Positions 1 through 9,183 of a stretch of DNA of 64,000 bases are shown here, piece after piece. How positions within the stretch are numbered: position 1 is the stretch's first letter; every line of letters begins with the position of its first letter. The position numbers were made by a program, and so were the translations under genes. This DNA is from Rhodobacter sp. SY28-1 (GTDB lineage Bacteria > Pseudomonadota > Alphaproteobacteria > Rhodobacterales > Rhodobacteraceae): NCBI RefSeq assembly GCF_005222785.1, contig NZ_STGH01000003.1, positions 558,001 to 622,000 of the forward strand, given 5' to 3'. The notes below the pieces were generated by a model. The model was given only the letters and a program-made list of their open reading frames with translations, was not told the origin of the DNA and searched no databases.

Positions 1-21
1 AGTTCAAGAAATGCTTGCATC

Positions 22-912
22 ATGTTCCTCCGTTCCCTTGCCGTCGCGCTGACGCTTGCCACGTCGGCCGCGGCCCAGACCTTTCCCGACCCTCTCTCCG
101 ATACTCTGTCCGACTTCGCCGATGTGCTGGACGCCACCGAAGAGGGTCGCATCACCCGGCTTCTGGCCGATACTCGCACCGCGACCGGGGTGCAGGTCGT
201 CGTCGTCACCGTGCCGGGGCTGGACGCCTATGGCGCCGGGACCATGGGCATCGAAAGCTACGCCAAGGGCCTGTTCAATGCCTGGGGCGTCGGCGGGGCT
301 GACCGGAACGACGGTATCCTCATGCTTCTGGACATCCAGGGGCGTGAGGCGCGGATCGCGCTGGGGGCAGGCTATGACCCGGTCTACGACGGCCGCGCCG
401 CACGGGTCCTGTCGACCGCCGTCCTGCCCGCGCTGCGCGATGGCCAGATTGCCGGCGGGATCGAGGCCGGAATCGCCTCGGCCCGGGACCGGCTGATCGC
501 GCCCTTCCTGGCAGGCCAGCCCGTGACCGTGACAGACGGGTTCCCCGAAGAGGCGGCGGACTCCCTTCTCACCCCGCTGCTCGCCTTTGGCGGGGTCGCC
601 GCCGTCGCGGGCTTCGGCATCTGGCGCACGCGCCGCAACCGGGTCACCTGCCCGAACTGCGGAGCCGCGACCCTGGAACGCAGCCGCGAAATCATCGAGC
701 GCCCGACCCGGTCCGAACCCGGGATGGGCTTGCAGCACCTGACCTGTTCCGCCTGCGGCTTCATCGACCGCAAGTCCTATCCGATCAGCTGGAATTCCAG
801 CGAAGCCCGCCGCGACCGTGACCCGACGAAAGGCCGGAACGACCGTGGCGGCGGCGGAGGTGGCTTTGGCGGCGGACGGTCCTCGGGAGGGGGAGCGACA
901 GGGAAATGGTAA
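22..912 (+). CDS. TPM-domain (YgcG-like) secreted/membrane protein with zinc ribbon
   Basis: A 296-residue protein with a cleavable-looking signal peptide (about residues 1-19, ending AAA-Q). Residues about 25-165 form a TPM domain, of the YgcG/Psb32 family linked to membrane-protein or photosystem maintenance and in some members to phosphatase activity. A membrane segment at about 188-204 follows. Two CxxC pairs (CPNC and CSAC) form a probable zinc ribbon at about 212-255, and the tail is glycine-rich, ending in GGG repeats and GKW. The Gly-rich C-terminus is typical of YgcG proteins. Its stop codon lies inside the start of the next gene (7-bp overlap), so the two are probably co-transcribed. 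The enzymatic role is not established. Confidence 0.85.
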   Translation: MFLRSLAVALTLATSAAAQTFPDPLSDTLSDFADVLDATEEGRITRLLADTRTATGVQVVVVTVPGLDAYGAGTMGIESYAKGLFNAWGVGGADRNDGILMLLDIQGREARIALGAGYDPVYDGRAARVLSTAVLPALRDGQIAGGIEAGIASARDRLIAPFLAGQPVTVTDGFPEEAADSLLTPLLAFGGVAAVAGFGIWRTRRNRVTCPNCGAATLERSREIIERPTRSEPGMGLQHLTCSACGFIDRKSYPISWNSSEARRDRDPTKGRNDRGGGGGGFGGGRSSGGGATGKW

Positions 913-1379
913 ATTCGCCAACGCGTTGTGCTGCGATCTTCGTCCTGATGTCCACACAAGCCGCCATAGCGCAAAGCCCGCGCGACCAGATGTTCCCAAA
1001 CGCCGACAGCTGCTATGCCCGGGCCTACACCAAGGCTCATCTCGCCAAACATTCCGGGCAGCAGGTCGTCGGGATCTCGGTCAGTCGCACACGCGAGGTC
1101 GACGAGCCCTATCTTGGCCTATACCTGACCCTGCAACTGCGTGGTGTGCCTGGCGGCTTTCAGGCCTATGCGGCTTGCGAGAACGAGGCCGGTCACCTGT
1201 ATTGCACGATGGAAGGGGATGCGGGCGGGTTCCAGATCGATCCGGCAGAAGACGGGGCGATCATTCTATCCGTGTCGAGCCTTGGGATGTCGTTCGAGAA
1301 CGACAACGGCTTTGCCACGCTGGAGCGGTCAGAGGGCGACGACCGGTCCTTCCTGATGCGACCAGCGCTCTGTCACTAG
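906..1379 (+). CDS. small secreted hypothetical protein
   Basis: 157 residues with an N-terminal signal peptide (hydrophobic core about residues 8-18, cleavage near AIAQ-S). The mature part has a few cysteines and no domain I recognise. The ATG overlaps the last 7 bp of the TPM gene, so translation is probably coupled and the protein may act in the same envelope process. It ends at a GC-rich hairpin before a convergent gene. Function unknown. Confidence 0.7.
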   Translation: MVNSPTRCAAIFVLMSTQAAIAQSPRDQMFPNADSCYARAYTKAHLAKHSGQQVVGISVSRTREVDEPYLGLYLTLQLRGVPGGFQAYAACENEAGHLYCTMEGDAGGFQIDPAEDGAIILSVSSLGMSFENDNGFATLERSEGDDRSFLMRPALCH

Positions 1380-1393
1380 GCGGGGCTTAAAGG

Positions 1394-1422
1394 CTGCGGC
1401 GCGGGGGGCATCCGCGCCGCAG
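1394..1422. terminator. hairpin between convergent genes
   Basis: An 11-bp perfect stem (CTGCGGCGCGG pairing with CCGCGCCGCAG) with a 7-nt loop, between the stop codons of two convergent genes. There is no clear T-tract, so it could be a bidirectional terminator or only an mRNA 3'-end hairpin. Confidence 0.5.
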
Positions 1423-1440
1423 AAGGTCAAGATCGTCGCG

Positions 1441-2040
1441 TCAGAAACGCATGCCGACCTTGGCCTTGACCGTGGTGGCGTCGAAGTCCACGCCGGAAGC
1501 ATCGAAGTTGTCGAACTTGTGCTCGGTCACTTCCCCGCCGACCGTCCAGCGCTCGTTGACCGCGTAGTCGAAGCCCAGCCCGTAGACGAGGCCGTTGTCG
1601 CTCAGATCGACGCCGCCGACGGAGGCTTCGGCGCGCGCCGCACCCAGCGTCCCGTAGACCAGGCTGTTGCCGATCTCGCGGCCCGCGGTCAGTTTCAGCG
1701 CGAGCACGCTGTCCAGCTCGTCACCGTCCACGGCGCCAAGGCCGATGTTGTTCGCGTCGTAGGACAGTTCCGACCCGGCGACCCAGTTGCCGAGGTCCCA
1801 GCGATAGCCGGCGTGGACGCCACCGAACCAGTCGTTGCCGTCAAGGGCTGCGCCGTTCGAATCCACGTCGCCATAGCCGATCTGCGCGCCGACATAGGCA
1901 CCAGTCCAGTCGAGGCCGGGGGCGACATAGGCGGTTTCAACGGGGGCGATGACCGGCTCTTCGGCCACGACGGTCGGCCCGCCGGCAAAGGCAGGGGCGG
2001 TCAGGGCGGCGGTCGCCACCAGTGCTGCGATAGTTTTCAT
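1441..2040 (-). CDS. outer membrane beta-barrel protein, small porin-like
   Basis: 199 residues with a signal peptide ending in AFA-GGP. The mature protein has alternating hydrophobic strands, repeated Gly/Tyr/Trp pairs and a terminal aromatic residue (ends VGMRF), the C-terminal signal of outer-membrane barrels. It fits the 8-stranded OmpA/Opa-like barrel families. The start is set by an AAGGAGACAG ribosome-binding site just upstream of MKTIAAL; the longer reading frame upstream is unlikely. It shares its leader style and GGPTVVAEEP-like mature N-terminus with the protein at 20895-21533, so the two are probably paralogues. Confidence 0.8.
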   Translation of the reverse strand: MKTIAALVATAALTAPAFAGGPTVVAEEPVIAPVETAYVAPGLDWTGAYVGAQIGYGDVDSNGAALDGNDWFGGVHAGYRWDLGNWVAGSELSYDANNIGLGAVDGDELDSVLALKLTAGREIGNSLVYGTLGAARAEASVGGVDLSDNGLVYGLGFDYAVNERWTVGGEVTEHKFDNFDASGVDFDATTVKAKVGMRF

Positions 2041-2246
2041 TTCTGTCTCCTTGTTCTGGCCAACCTCAACGCGGCGCGCTTGCGTCGGTTCCGGGTGGCT
2101 CGAAGGAGGGAATGGGGACAGTTGCCGCCAAGGACAATGCCGCCTCACGACTGCTTGATGGACAGTGTTCCGGCTTGGCGGGGAAGCGCCGAGGAACCGG
2201 GACGCTTTGGGCACACCCCCGCCGGTTCCCTTGCGTCAGGTCGCCT

Positions 2247-4052
2247 TCAGGCCCGTTCGGCCAATTCCAGCCACTCGGTTTCCGCGGCCTCCAGGGCGGT
2301 CTGGCGTTCGGTCAGGGCCTCGGTCGCCTTGCGGAACTTCACCGGCTCGCGGGTGAAAAGCTCGGGGTCGGCGAGGAGTTGCGACAGCTTGCCGATCTCG
2401 GATTCCAGCCGCGCGATCAGGTCGGGCAGGTCCTCAAGTCGCTTCCGTTCGGTGAAGGACAGACCGCCCTTGGGCGCTTCCGACTTTGCGGTCGCAGGCA
2501 CCGTTGCAGAGCGGGCCGATGGGCGTTCTGTCGCTTCAACCGGCTCGGGCCGTTGCGCCGCATAGTCGGACCAGCCGCCGGGATAGGCCTGCACCCTGCC
2601 CTCGCCCTCCATCGCAACGGTCGCCGTGGCCACGCGGTCGATGAAATCGCGGTCGTGGCTGACCAGAAGCACCGTCCCGTCGTAATCGCCCAGAATGTCC
2701 TGCAACAGGTCCAGCGTTTCCACGTCCAGATCGTTGGTCGGTTCGTCCAGGATCAAGAGGTTCGACGGCTGTGCCATCAGTTTCGCCAAGAGAAGCCGCG
2801 CGCGTTCGCCGCCCGAAAGGCTGCGCACCGGGGCGCGGGCCTGCGCTTCGTCAAAGAGGAAGTCCTTGAGGTAGGCGACGACATGCTTGGGCGTGCCCCG
2901 CACCATCACCTGATCCGACGCGCCCGAGACCCGCATCAGCGGATCGACCGTCAGGTTGTCCCAGAGGCTTGCCTCAAGGTCGAGGCGCGTGCGGGTCTGG
3001 TCGAAAACCGCGATCTCCAGGTTGGTGCCAAGTGTCACCGTTCCGGAATTAGGTTGAACTTCGCCGGTCAACATCTTGAGAAGTGTGGTCTTTCCAACCC
3101 CGTTCGGTCCCACGAATGCCACCCGGTCGCCGCGCAGCACGCGCAGATCGAAGCCCTTGACGATGGTCTTGTCGCCATAGGCCTTGGTCAGCCCGACCGC
3201 TTCGATGACTTTCTTGCCCGAGGTCGGACCGCTGTCGAGCGCGAAGGCCGCCGTCCCCTGCCGCCGGATCTGTGCCTTCCGCTCTGCCCGAAGGGCCTGC
3301 AGCGCGCGGACCCGGCCTTGGTTGCGTTTCCGCCGCGCGCTGATGCCTTCCACCGCCCATTTCGCCTCGTGCTTGATCTTGCGGTCCAGCTTGTGGCGTG
3401 CCTCGTCCTCCTCGGCCCAGACGGTTTCCCGCCACTCCTCGAACCCCTCGAATCCTGCATCCCGGCGGCGCACTTCGCCCCGGTCGATCCAGAGCGTCGC
3501 CTTGGACAAGGCGCGCAGGAAGGCGCGGTCGTGGGAGATCAGGACAAAGGCTGTGCGCGTAGTCGAAAGCTCGGCCTCCAGCCACTCGATGGCCTGGATG
3601 TCCAGGTGGTTGGTCGGTTCGTCCAGCAGCATCAACTCCGGCGCCTCGGCCAGAAGCTTGGCCAGCGCCGCCCGCCGCCGTTCGCCGCCAGAGGCGGTGG
3701 CCACCGGGGTCGCCGGATTGAACTTCAGCCCCTCGGCCACGACAGCAAGCCGGTAATCCTGCCCCTCGGGCAGGTTCGAGGCCGCGAAATCACCCAGGGT
3801 GGCAAAGCGGGACAGGTCGGGCTCCTGCTCCATGTAGCCCACGGTCACGCCGGGCGGCACGGTTCGGGTGCCCCGGTCGGCCTCGACCAGCCCGGCCATC
3901 ACCTTCATCAGCGTCGACTTGCCCGACCCGTTCCGCCCGACCAGCGCGATGCGGTCGCCGGGCTGGACAGTCAGCGAAAGGTCGTCGAACACCGGGTTGC
4001 CGCCGAAGGTCAGCGAGATGCCGGAAAGCTGAAGAAGGGGTGCGCGTGCCAT
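2247..4052 (-). CDS. ABC-F family ATPase (Uup-like)
   Basis: 601 residues. Two ABC ATPase domains are fused without membrane segments: Walker A GRNGSGKST and GPNGVGKTT, signature motifs SGGERRRAAL and SGGERARLLL, and Walker B LLLDEPTNHLD and LILDEPTNDLD. A charged linker sits between them and a coiled-coil tail occupies about the last 80 residues. This is ABC-F architecture, soluble proteins acting on ribosomes; the C-terminal coiled coil favours the Uup subgroup. The start is placed at MARAPLLQL, where ABC-F homology begins. It is transcribed divergently from the CoA transferase, with an 82-bp gap. Confidence 0.9.
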   Translation of the reverse strand: MARAPLLQLSGISLTFGGNPVFDDLSLTVQPGDRIALVGRNGSGKSTLMKVMAGLVEADRGTRTVPPGVTVGYMEQEPDLSRFATLGDFAASNLPEGQDYRLAVVAEGLKFNPATPVATASGGERRRAALAKLLAEAPELMLLDEPTNHLDIQAIEWLEAELSTTRTAFVLISHDRAFLRALSKATLWIDRGEVRRRDAGFEGFEEWRETVWAEEDEARHKLDRKIKHEAKWAVEGISARRKRNQGRVRALQALRAERKAQIRRQGTAAFALDSGPTSGKKVIEAVGLTKAYGDKTIVKGFDLRVLRGDRVAFVGPNGVGKTTLLKMLTGEVQPNSGTVTLGTNLEIAVFDQTRTRLDLEASLWDNLTVDPLMRVSGASDQVMVRGTPKHVVAYLKDFLFDEAQARAPVRSLSGGERARLLLAKLMAQPSNLLILDEPTNDLDVETLDLLQDILGDYDGTVLLVSHDRDFIDRVATATVAMEGEGRVQAYPGGWSDYAAQRPEPVEATERPSARSATVPATAKSEAPKGGLSFTERKRLEDLPDLIARLESEIGKLSQLLADPELFTREPVKFRKATEALTERQTALEAAETEWLELAERA

Positions 4053-4134
4053 GTGGGCGAGGTAGAGGGGGATTTGACCGGCGTCAACGTCTGGCCCACG
4101 CAGGTCTGGCATCGTCGCGGCAAAGGAGAGACGC

Positions 4135-5280
4135 ATGGCACCCCTGGATGGCATCCTGATCCTCGACCTGACACATGTGCTGGCGGGCCCGTTCTGCACC
4201 CAGACGCTTCAGGACCTCGGCGCGCGGGTCATCAAGGTGGAACGGCCGGGCACGGGCGACGACACCCGCGCCTTCCCGCCGTTCCTTCAGGGCGAAAGCG
4301 CCTATTTCGCGACCCTGAACGCAGGCAAGCAGTCCATCGCTCTGGACCTGAAGGCGGATGCCGACCGGGCGATCCTTGACCGGCTGGTGGCGCGGGCCGA
4401 TGTGCTGGTGGAAAACTACCGCCCCGGCGTGATGGCGAGGCTGGGCTATGGCTGGGAGGCGCTGCACACAAAGCACCCGCGCCTGATCTACGCCGCCGTC
4501 TCGGGCTTTGGCCAGACCGGGCCCGATGCACAGAAGCCCGCCTATGACATGGTGGTGCAGGCGCGCGGCGGGGTGATGTCTATCACGGGTGAGACCGGGG
4601 GGCCACCGGTGCGGGTCGGCGCCTCGATCGGCGACATCGTCGCGGGGATGTATCTGGCGCAAGGCATCCTCGCCGCGCTTTACCAGCGCGAACGGACCGG
4701 CGAGGGTGCTCTCATTGATGTCGCAATGCTGGATGCGCAACTGGCGATCCAGGAACACGGGCTTGCCATCGCCGCAGCCACCGGGGTCGCCCCCGGCCCG
4801 ACCGGAGCGCGCCATCCCACGATCACCCCCTTCGCCACCTTCCGTGCGGCGGACGGCTTCGTGGTGATAGCGGCGGGCAATGACGCGATGTTCGGCAGGC
4901 TTTGCGATGTCTTGGGCCTGACCCTCGCCACCGATCCCCGTTTCGCCACCAACGCCGCGCGCTGCGAGAACCACGCGCTGCTGAAACGGCTGATTGAGAC
5001 GGTGACACTGGGCCAGCCCGTCGCGCATTGGCTGGAGGTGCTGGACAAGGCGGGCCTGCCCACTGCCCGGGTGCAGGACATGGTCGAGGTTCTGGCCGAC
5101 CCGCAACTGCGCGCCCGGAACATGATCCTGCCCGTGACGCCGCATGCAGGAGGCCCCGCCTTCACCGCACCCGGCAACCCGATCAAGATCTCCACCCTGC
5201 CCGACCAGACCGCCCTGCCCCCGGCGCCACGGCTCGACGGAGACCGGGAGGCGATCCTGGCCTGGCTGGACCAAGGCTAG
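4135..5280 (+). CDS. CaiB/BaiF family CoA transferase
   Basis: 381 residues, normal length for class III CoA transferases. The family signature is at the N-terminus (DLTHVLAGPFCTQTLQDLG, then IKVERPGTGDD), followed by LKADADR and the VENYRPGVM segment. The SGFGQTGP motif and the conserved aspartate region IGDIVAGMYLAQGIL carry the catalytic core, where an Asp forms the glutamyl/aspartyl-CoA intermediate in studied members. It moves CoA between carboxylic acids in the cytosol. No substrate-specific neighbour is present, so the acid cannot be named. Confidence 0.88.
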   Translation: MAPLDGILILDLTHVLAGPFCTQTLQDLGARVIKVERPGTGDDTRAFPPFLQGESAYFATLNAGKQSIALDLKADADRAILDRLVARADVLVENYRPGVMARLGYGWEALHTKHPRLIYAAVSGFGQTGPDAQKPAYDMVVQARGGVMSITGETGGPPVRVGASIGDIVAGMYLAQGILAALYQRERTGEGALIDVAMLDAQLAIQEHGLAIAAATGVAPGPTGARHPTITPFATFRAADGFVVIAAGNDAMFGRLCDVLGLTLATDPRFATNAARCENHALLKRLIETVTLGQPVAHWLEVLDKAGLPTARVQDMVEVLADPQLRARNMILPVTPHAGGPAFTAPGNPIKISTLPDQTALPPAPRLDGDREAILAWLDQG

Positions 5281-5345
5281 GCCGGGGATACTTGCCGAAG
5301 TGAAAGCCGATTTGCGCAATCGCGGCAAGGTGATAGGACTGCGCC

Positions 5346-6065
5346 ATGCCGTTCCGCACCCTTGACGCCGCAAAGATCCTGACCACCGCCGAGCGGCTGG
5401 AAACGCGCATCCGCGAGCGGTTTCCGGACCGGGGTCTGGCGCAGGTCGCAAGCGAAGTGTCGGCGCAGGCCCGGGCAATTCGGACCGAGGTCGAGATTCT
5501 GACCCCGCCGATCTGGTGGCTGCGCGGCCTTGTCGCGATGGTGGTTCTTGCAGGGGCGGCGGTGTTCCTCTGGGTCGGGTCGATCCTGCCGCTGCGGGAT
5601 GTGGGCCAGGATGCCATCGGCTCGGTCGAGGGGATCGAGGCGGCGATCAACACAGCCCTTCTTGCCGGGCTGGGCCTGGTCGCGCTGGTCCGGCTGGAAG
5701 CGCGGGTCAAGCGGCAGCGGGTGGCGCGCGGACTGCATGGGCTGCGGTCGATCATCCACGTCATCGACATGCACCAGTTGACCAAGGACCCGGTGACGCT
5801 GTCTCCCGACTTCACGCCGACCGAGACCTCGCCCGCCCGCGACCTGACGGCGGTCGAGATGTCGCGCTACCTCGACTATTGCTCCGAGCTTCTGGCGCTG
5901 ACCGGCAAGCTGGCCGCGCTCTATTCCCAGGCGGTGCCGGATGAGGGGGTGGCACAGGCAGTGACGGACATCGAGCTGCTGGGGTCGAGCCTCTCGCGCA
6001 AGATCTGGCAGAAGATCGGCCTGATCGATGCCGTGCCCCGGCCACGCGCCCGGAAGGGGGAATGA
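5346..6065 (+). CDS. hypothetical protein with two membrane segments
   Basis: 239 residues with hydrophobic helices at about 57-83 and 101-120 (ending LVALVRLEARVKRQR), flanked by soluble helical parts. The N-terminal half looks amphipathic (AERLETRIRERF). No catalytic motif is recognisable. It probably anchors in the inner membrane. It lies between a CoA transferase and a cupin gene on the same strand, without overlap. Confidence 0.65.
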   Translation: MPFRTLDAAKILTTAERLETRIRERFPDRGLAQVASEVSAQARAIRTEVEILTPPIWWLRGLVAMVVLAGAAVFLWVGSILPLRDVGQDAIGSVEGIEAAINTALLAGLGLVALVRLEARVKRQRVARGLHGLRSIIHVIDMHQLTKDPVTLSPDFTPTETSPARDLTAVEMSRYLDYCSELLALTGKLAALYSQAVPDEGVAQAVTDIELLGSSLSRKIWQKIGLIDAVPRPRARKGE

Positions 6066-6135
6066 CGGAATGACGCCGTCACTTGCCGCATTCCAGCATT
6101 GCAGCCGCCGCGCGCCAGACTAGAACCGGGACAGC

Positions 6136-6564
6136 ATGACGAGGCCGGCCGCCATCAGCATCGACGCGCAGGACTGCGCCCCCGCCCGCTGGGACGACCC
6201 GGCGCGCGGCACGCTGTCGTGGCGGACGCTCGTCTCGGGAGAGGTGACGCCCACCGATGCGCTGGTCTGCGGCATTGCCGAAATGCAGCCAGGCGAAACC
6301 TTTGCGCTGCACCGTCATGCCGAACCCGAGGTCTATTTCGGGATTGAGGGAGAAGGGATCGTGCTGATCGACGGTGTTCCCCACCGGCTCGCACCGGGCA
6401 TCGCCCTTTACATCCCCGGGATGGCCGAGCATGGCGTTCCGGTGGCGACCCAATCCTTGCGCTGGTTCTACACCTTCGCCCGCGACCGCTTTGACCAGAT
6501 CCAGTACCACTTCACCCACGAAGACCCCGCCGGGGCGCCAAGGCCGGAAAGACAGCCGACATGA
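6136..6564 (+). CDS. single-domain cupin protein
   Basis: 142 residues. Cupin motif 1 is HRHAEPEVYFGIEGEG (His-x-His-x3-Glu-type metal ligands, then Gly); motif 2 is around PGMAEHGVP. Such proteins are metal-binding dioxygenases, isomerases, lyases or sensors. The gene overlaps the next by ATGA (stop and start share 4 bp), so it is translationally coupled to the ASKHA/ferredoxin protein. DMSP lyase DddW and methyl-metabolism cupins have similar motifs, but nothing here proves that activity. Confidence 0.8.
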   Translation: MTRPAAISIDAQDCAPARWDDPARGTLSWRTLVSGEVTPTDALVCGIAEMQPGETFALHRHAEPEVYFGIEGEGIVLIDGVPHRLAPGIALYIPGMAEHGVPVATQSLRWFYTFARDRFDQIQYHFTHEDPAGAPRPERQPT

Positions 6565-8597
6565 CTGACGACGCACTCGTGATCTTCACCCCCTCGGGCA
6601 AGCGGGGACGGTTTGCGCTGGGGACGCCGGTCCTGACCGCCGCGCGGCAGCTCGGGGTGGACCTCGATTCAGTCTGCGGCGGGCGCGGTATCTGTTCAAA
6701 GTGCCAGATCACCCCGGGCTATGGCGAGTTTCCCAAGCACGGCGTGACCGTGGCCGAAGACGCGTTATCGGAGTGGAACGCGGTCGAGGACCGCTACAAG
6801 CGCATCCGCGGCCTGATCGACGGGCGCCGTTTGGGCTGTCAGGCCAAGGTCATGGGCGACGTCGTGATCGACGTGCCGCCCGAATCCCAGGTCCACAAGC
6901 AGGTCGTCCGCAAGCGCGTCGAGGCGCGGGAAATCCGGATGGACCCGTCCGTGCATCTGCATTTCGTCGAGGTGGCCGAACCCGACATGCACGACCCCTC
7001 GGGCGATCTGGAACGCCTGTCGGACGCGCTGCGGGATCAGTGGGGCTTTCAGGACGTAACCATCGACCTGCCCGTCCTGACCATGCTGCAACCCATCCTG
7101 CGCAAGGGCGAGTGGAAGGTCACCGTGGCCTTGCACCAGGTGGCCGCGACCGACACGCCCCGGATCATGCATGTCTGGCCCGGGCTTTACGAGGACACGA
7201 TCTATGGCGTGGCCGTGGATCTGGGGTCCACCACCATCGCCGGGCATCTGTGCGATCTGCGGTCCGGGGCGGTTGTCGCCTCTTCCGGCCTGATGAACCC
7301 GCAGATCCGCTTTGGCGAAGACCTGATGAGCCGGGTCAGCTATTCGATGATGAACCCGTCGGGCGCGGCTGAAATGACCGCAGCGGTGCGCACGGCGATG
7401 AACACCCTCTTCGGCCAGCTGTGCGACGAGGCGAAGGTCGACCGGGGCCTGATCATGGATTCGGTCTTTGTCTGCAATCCGGTGATGCACCACCTGTTCC
7501 TCGGGATAGACCCCTACGAACTGGGCCAGGCCCCCTTTGCGCTTGCCACCTCGAACGCGCTCCGCCTGACCGCGCGCGATCTTGATCTGCAACTCCACCC
7601 CGCCGCGCGGGTCTACCTTCTGCCCTGCATCGCGGGCCATGTGGGCGCGGACGCTGCTGCCGTCGCGCTGTCCGAAGCCCCCGACAAGTCCGAGGATCTG
7701 ATGCTGGTCGTCGACGTCGGCACCAATGCCGAAATCCTGCTGGGCAACACGACCAAGGTCCTTGCCTGTTCCTCGCCCACTGGCCCAGCCTTTGAAGGCG
7801 CACAGATTTCATCGGGCCAGCGCGCCGCACCCGGCGCGATCGAGCGGGTGGAGATCGATCCCCTGACCAAGGAACCCCGGTTCAAGGTCATCGGCAGCGA
7901 TCTGTGGTCCGACGATCCGGGCTTTGCCACCGCCACCGCCACAACGGGCGTCACCGGCATCTGCGGGTCGGGCATCATCGAGATGGTCGCCGAGATGCGC
8001 CTTGCAGGGATCGTCGATGCCCAAGGCCTGATCGGCAGCCCCGAACAGACCGGGTCGGATCGGCTGTTCCTCGACGGGCGGACCTACAGCTACCTCGTCC
8101 ACGACGGCAGCGCCGAAGGTGGGCCGAAGATCACCGTGACGAACCGCGACATCCGCGAGATCCAGATGGCGAAGGCCGCACTCTATTCCGGTGCGCGCCT
8201 GCTCATGGACAAGTTCGGCGTCGACACCGTGGACCGGATCATCCTGGCCGGGGCCTTTGGCGCACATATCAGCCCCAAGCACGCGATGGTGCTGGGGATG
8301 ATCCCGGACGCGCCGCTGGCCAAGGTGTCCTCCGCCGGGAACGCCGCGGGGACCGGGGCGCGGATCGCGCTTCTGAACCGCGCCGCCCGGGCCGAGATCG
8401 AGGCGACCGTCCGCGACATCCACAAGATCGAGACCGCCATCGAACCGCGCTTCCAGGAGCATTTCGTCAACGCCTCTGCCATCCCGAATGCGGTGGAAGC
8501 CTTCCCGAACCTCCTTGGCATCGTCACTCTGCCGGATGTGAATTTCAACACCAAGACGGCGGGTGATGACGGCGGGCGCAGGCGTCGGCGGGGCTAG
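6561..8597 (+). CDS. ASKHA-domain corrinoid-activation-like protein with N-terminal 2Fe-2S ferredoxin domain (DUF4445 type)
   Basis: 678 residues. Residues about 1-95 are a 2Fe-2S ferredoxin-like domain with cysteines in CGGRGICSKC and a fourth in RLGCQAKV. The remainder is the ASKHA/DUF4445 module, with phosphate-binding segments YGVAVDLGSTTIAGHL and VVDVGTNAEILLG and a third Gly-rich motif AGAFGAHI. The family (RamA, RACE proteins) uses ATP and a low-potential iron-sulfur centre to reduce inactive Co(II) corrinoid to Co(I) in B12-dependent methyltransferase systems. No corrinoid protein or methyltransferase lies in this window, so its partner must be elsewhere. The C-terminus is arginine-rich. 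Confidence 0.85.
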   Translation: MTDDALVIFTPSGKRGRFALGTPVLTAARQLGVDLDSVCGGRGICSKCQITPGYGEFPKHGVTVAEDALSEWNAVEDRYKRIRGLIDGRRLGCQAKVMGDVVIDVPPESQVHKQVVRKRVEAREIRMDPSVHLHFVEVAEPDMHDPSGDLERLSDALRDQWGFQDVTIDLPVLTMLQPILRKGEWKVTVALHQVAATDTPRIMHVWPGLYEDTIYGVAVDLGSTTIAGHLCDLRSGAVVASSGLMNPQIRFGEDLMSRVSYSMMNPSGAAEMTAAVRTAMNTLFGQLCDEAKVDRGLIMDSVFVCNPVMHHLFLGIDPYELGQAPFALATSNALRLTARDLDLQLHPAARVYLLPCIAGHVGADAAAVALSEAPDKSEDLMLVVDVGTNAEILLGNTTKVLACSSPTGPAFEGAQISSGQRAAPGAIERVEIDPLTKEPRFKVIGSDLWSDDPGFATATATTGVTGICGSGIIEMVAEMRLAGIVDAQGLIGSPEQTGSDRLFLDGRTYSYLVHDGSAEGGPKITVTNRDIREIQMAKAALYSGARLLMDKFGVDTVDRIILAGAFGAHISPKHAMVLGMIPDAPLAKVSSAGNAAGTGARIALLNRAARAEIEATVRDIHKIETAIEPRFQEHFVNASAIPNAVEAFPNLLGIVTLPDVNFNTKTAGDDGGRRRRRG

Positions 8598-8649
8598 GCC
8601 ATTCCGGCGAAGCCCTTGCGCAGGGCCGCAAAATCCGTAACGTCGCGGC

Positions 8650-9183
8650 ATGGATGATCCTGTCGCCAGCTTGATCGCACAATGCGCCGCTGCAGACCGT
8701 GCGGCCTTTCGCGCGCTTTATCGCGACACCTCGGCGAAACTCATGGGCGTTCTGCTCCGTATGTTGAAGGAACGCGCAGAGGCGGAGGATGCCTTGCAGG
8801 AAGTCTACACACGGGTCTGGGTGCGCGCGGGTCGATACGATCCGGCGAAAGGCCGGGGCATGACCTGGCTGATCGCCATTGCCCGCAACCTTGCCATCGA
8901 CCGCCTGCGCGCCCGGCCCGAAGCGACCTCGGACGATGGCCTCGACACCGTCCAGGACAGTGCCCCGCGCGCCGAAACCCGGCTGATCGCGCAGGGCGAG
9001 GCGCGGCGGATGGCCGACTGCTTTGCCACGCTGGAACCCGACCGCGCCGATGCGGTGCGCGGCGCCTATCTGAACGGGCAGTCCTACATCGAACTGGCCG
9101 AACGCCATGCCGTGCCCCTGAACACCATGCGCACCTGGCTGCGGCGGAGCCTCCTCAAGCTGAAGGAGTGTCTCGACCAATGA
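8650..9183 (+). CDS. ECF RNA polymerase sigma factor (SigK-like)
   Basis: 177 residues: sigma region 2 at about 20-90 (core-binding MLKERAEAEDALQEVYTRVW, then MTWLIAIARNLAIDRLR) and region 4 at about 120-175 (SYIELAERHAVPLNTMRTWLRRSLLKLKE helix-turn-helix). No other domains, as expected for an ECF factor. Its stop overlaps the anti-sigma start by 4 bp (ATGA), the usual coupling of sigma and inhibitor. The pairing with an RskA-type regulator and an adjacent fasciclin gene points to the SigK/RskA group. The inducing signal is not visible. Confidence 0.88.
   Translation: MDDPVASLIAQCAAADRAAFRALYRDTSAKLMGVLLRMLKERAEAEDALQEVYTRVWVRAGRYDPAKGRGMTWLIAIARNLAIDRLRARPEATSDDGLDTVQDSAPRAETRLIAQGEARRMADCFATLEPDRADAVRGAYLNGQSYIELAERHAVPLNTMRTWLRRSLLKLKECLDQ

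Noticed and set aside
2112-4379. 755-codon plus-strand open frame opposite the ABC-F gene
   Set aside because: The minus strand has intact Walker and signature motifs; the plus frame is His/Arg/Gln-rich shadow sequence.
6136-6564. Cupin as DMSP lyase DddW
   Set aside because: Only generic cupin motifs match; coupling to a corrinoid activator points elsewhere and no DMSP genes are near.
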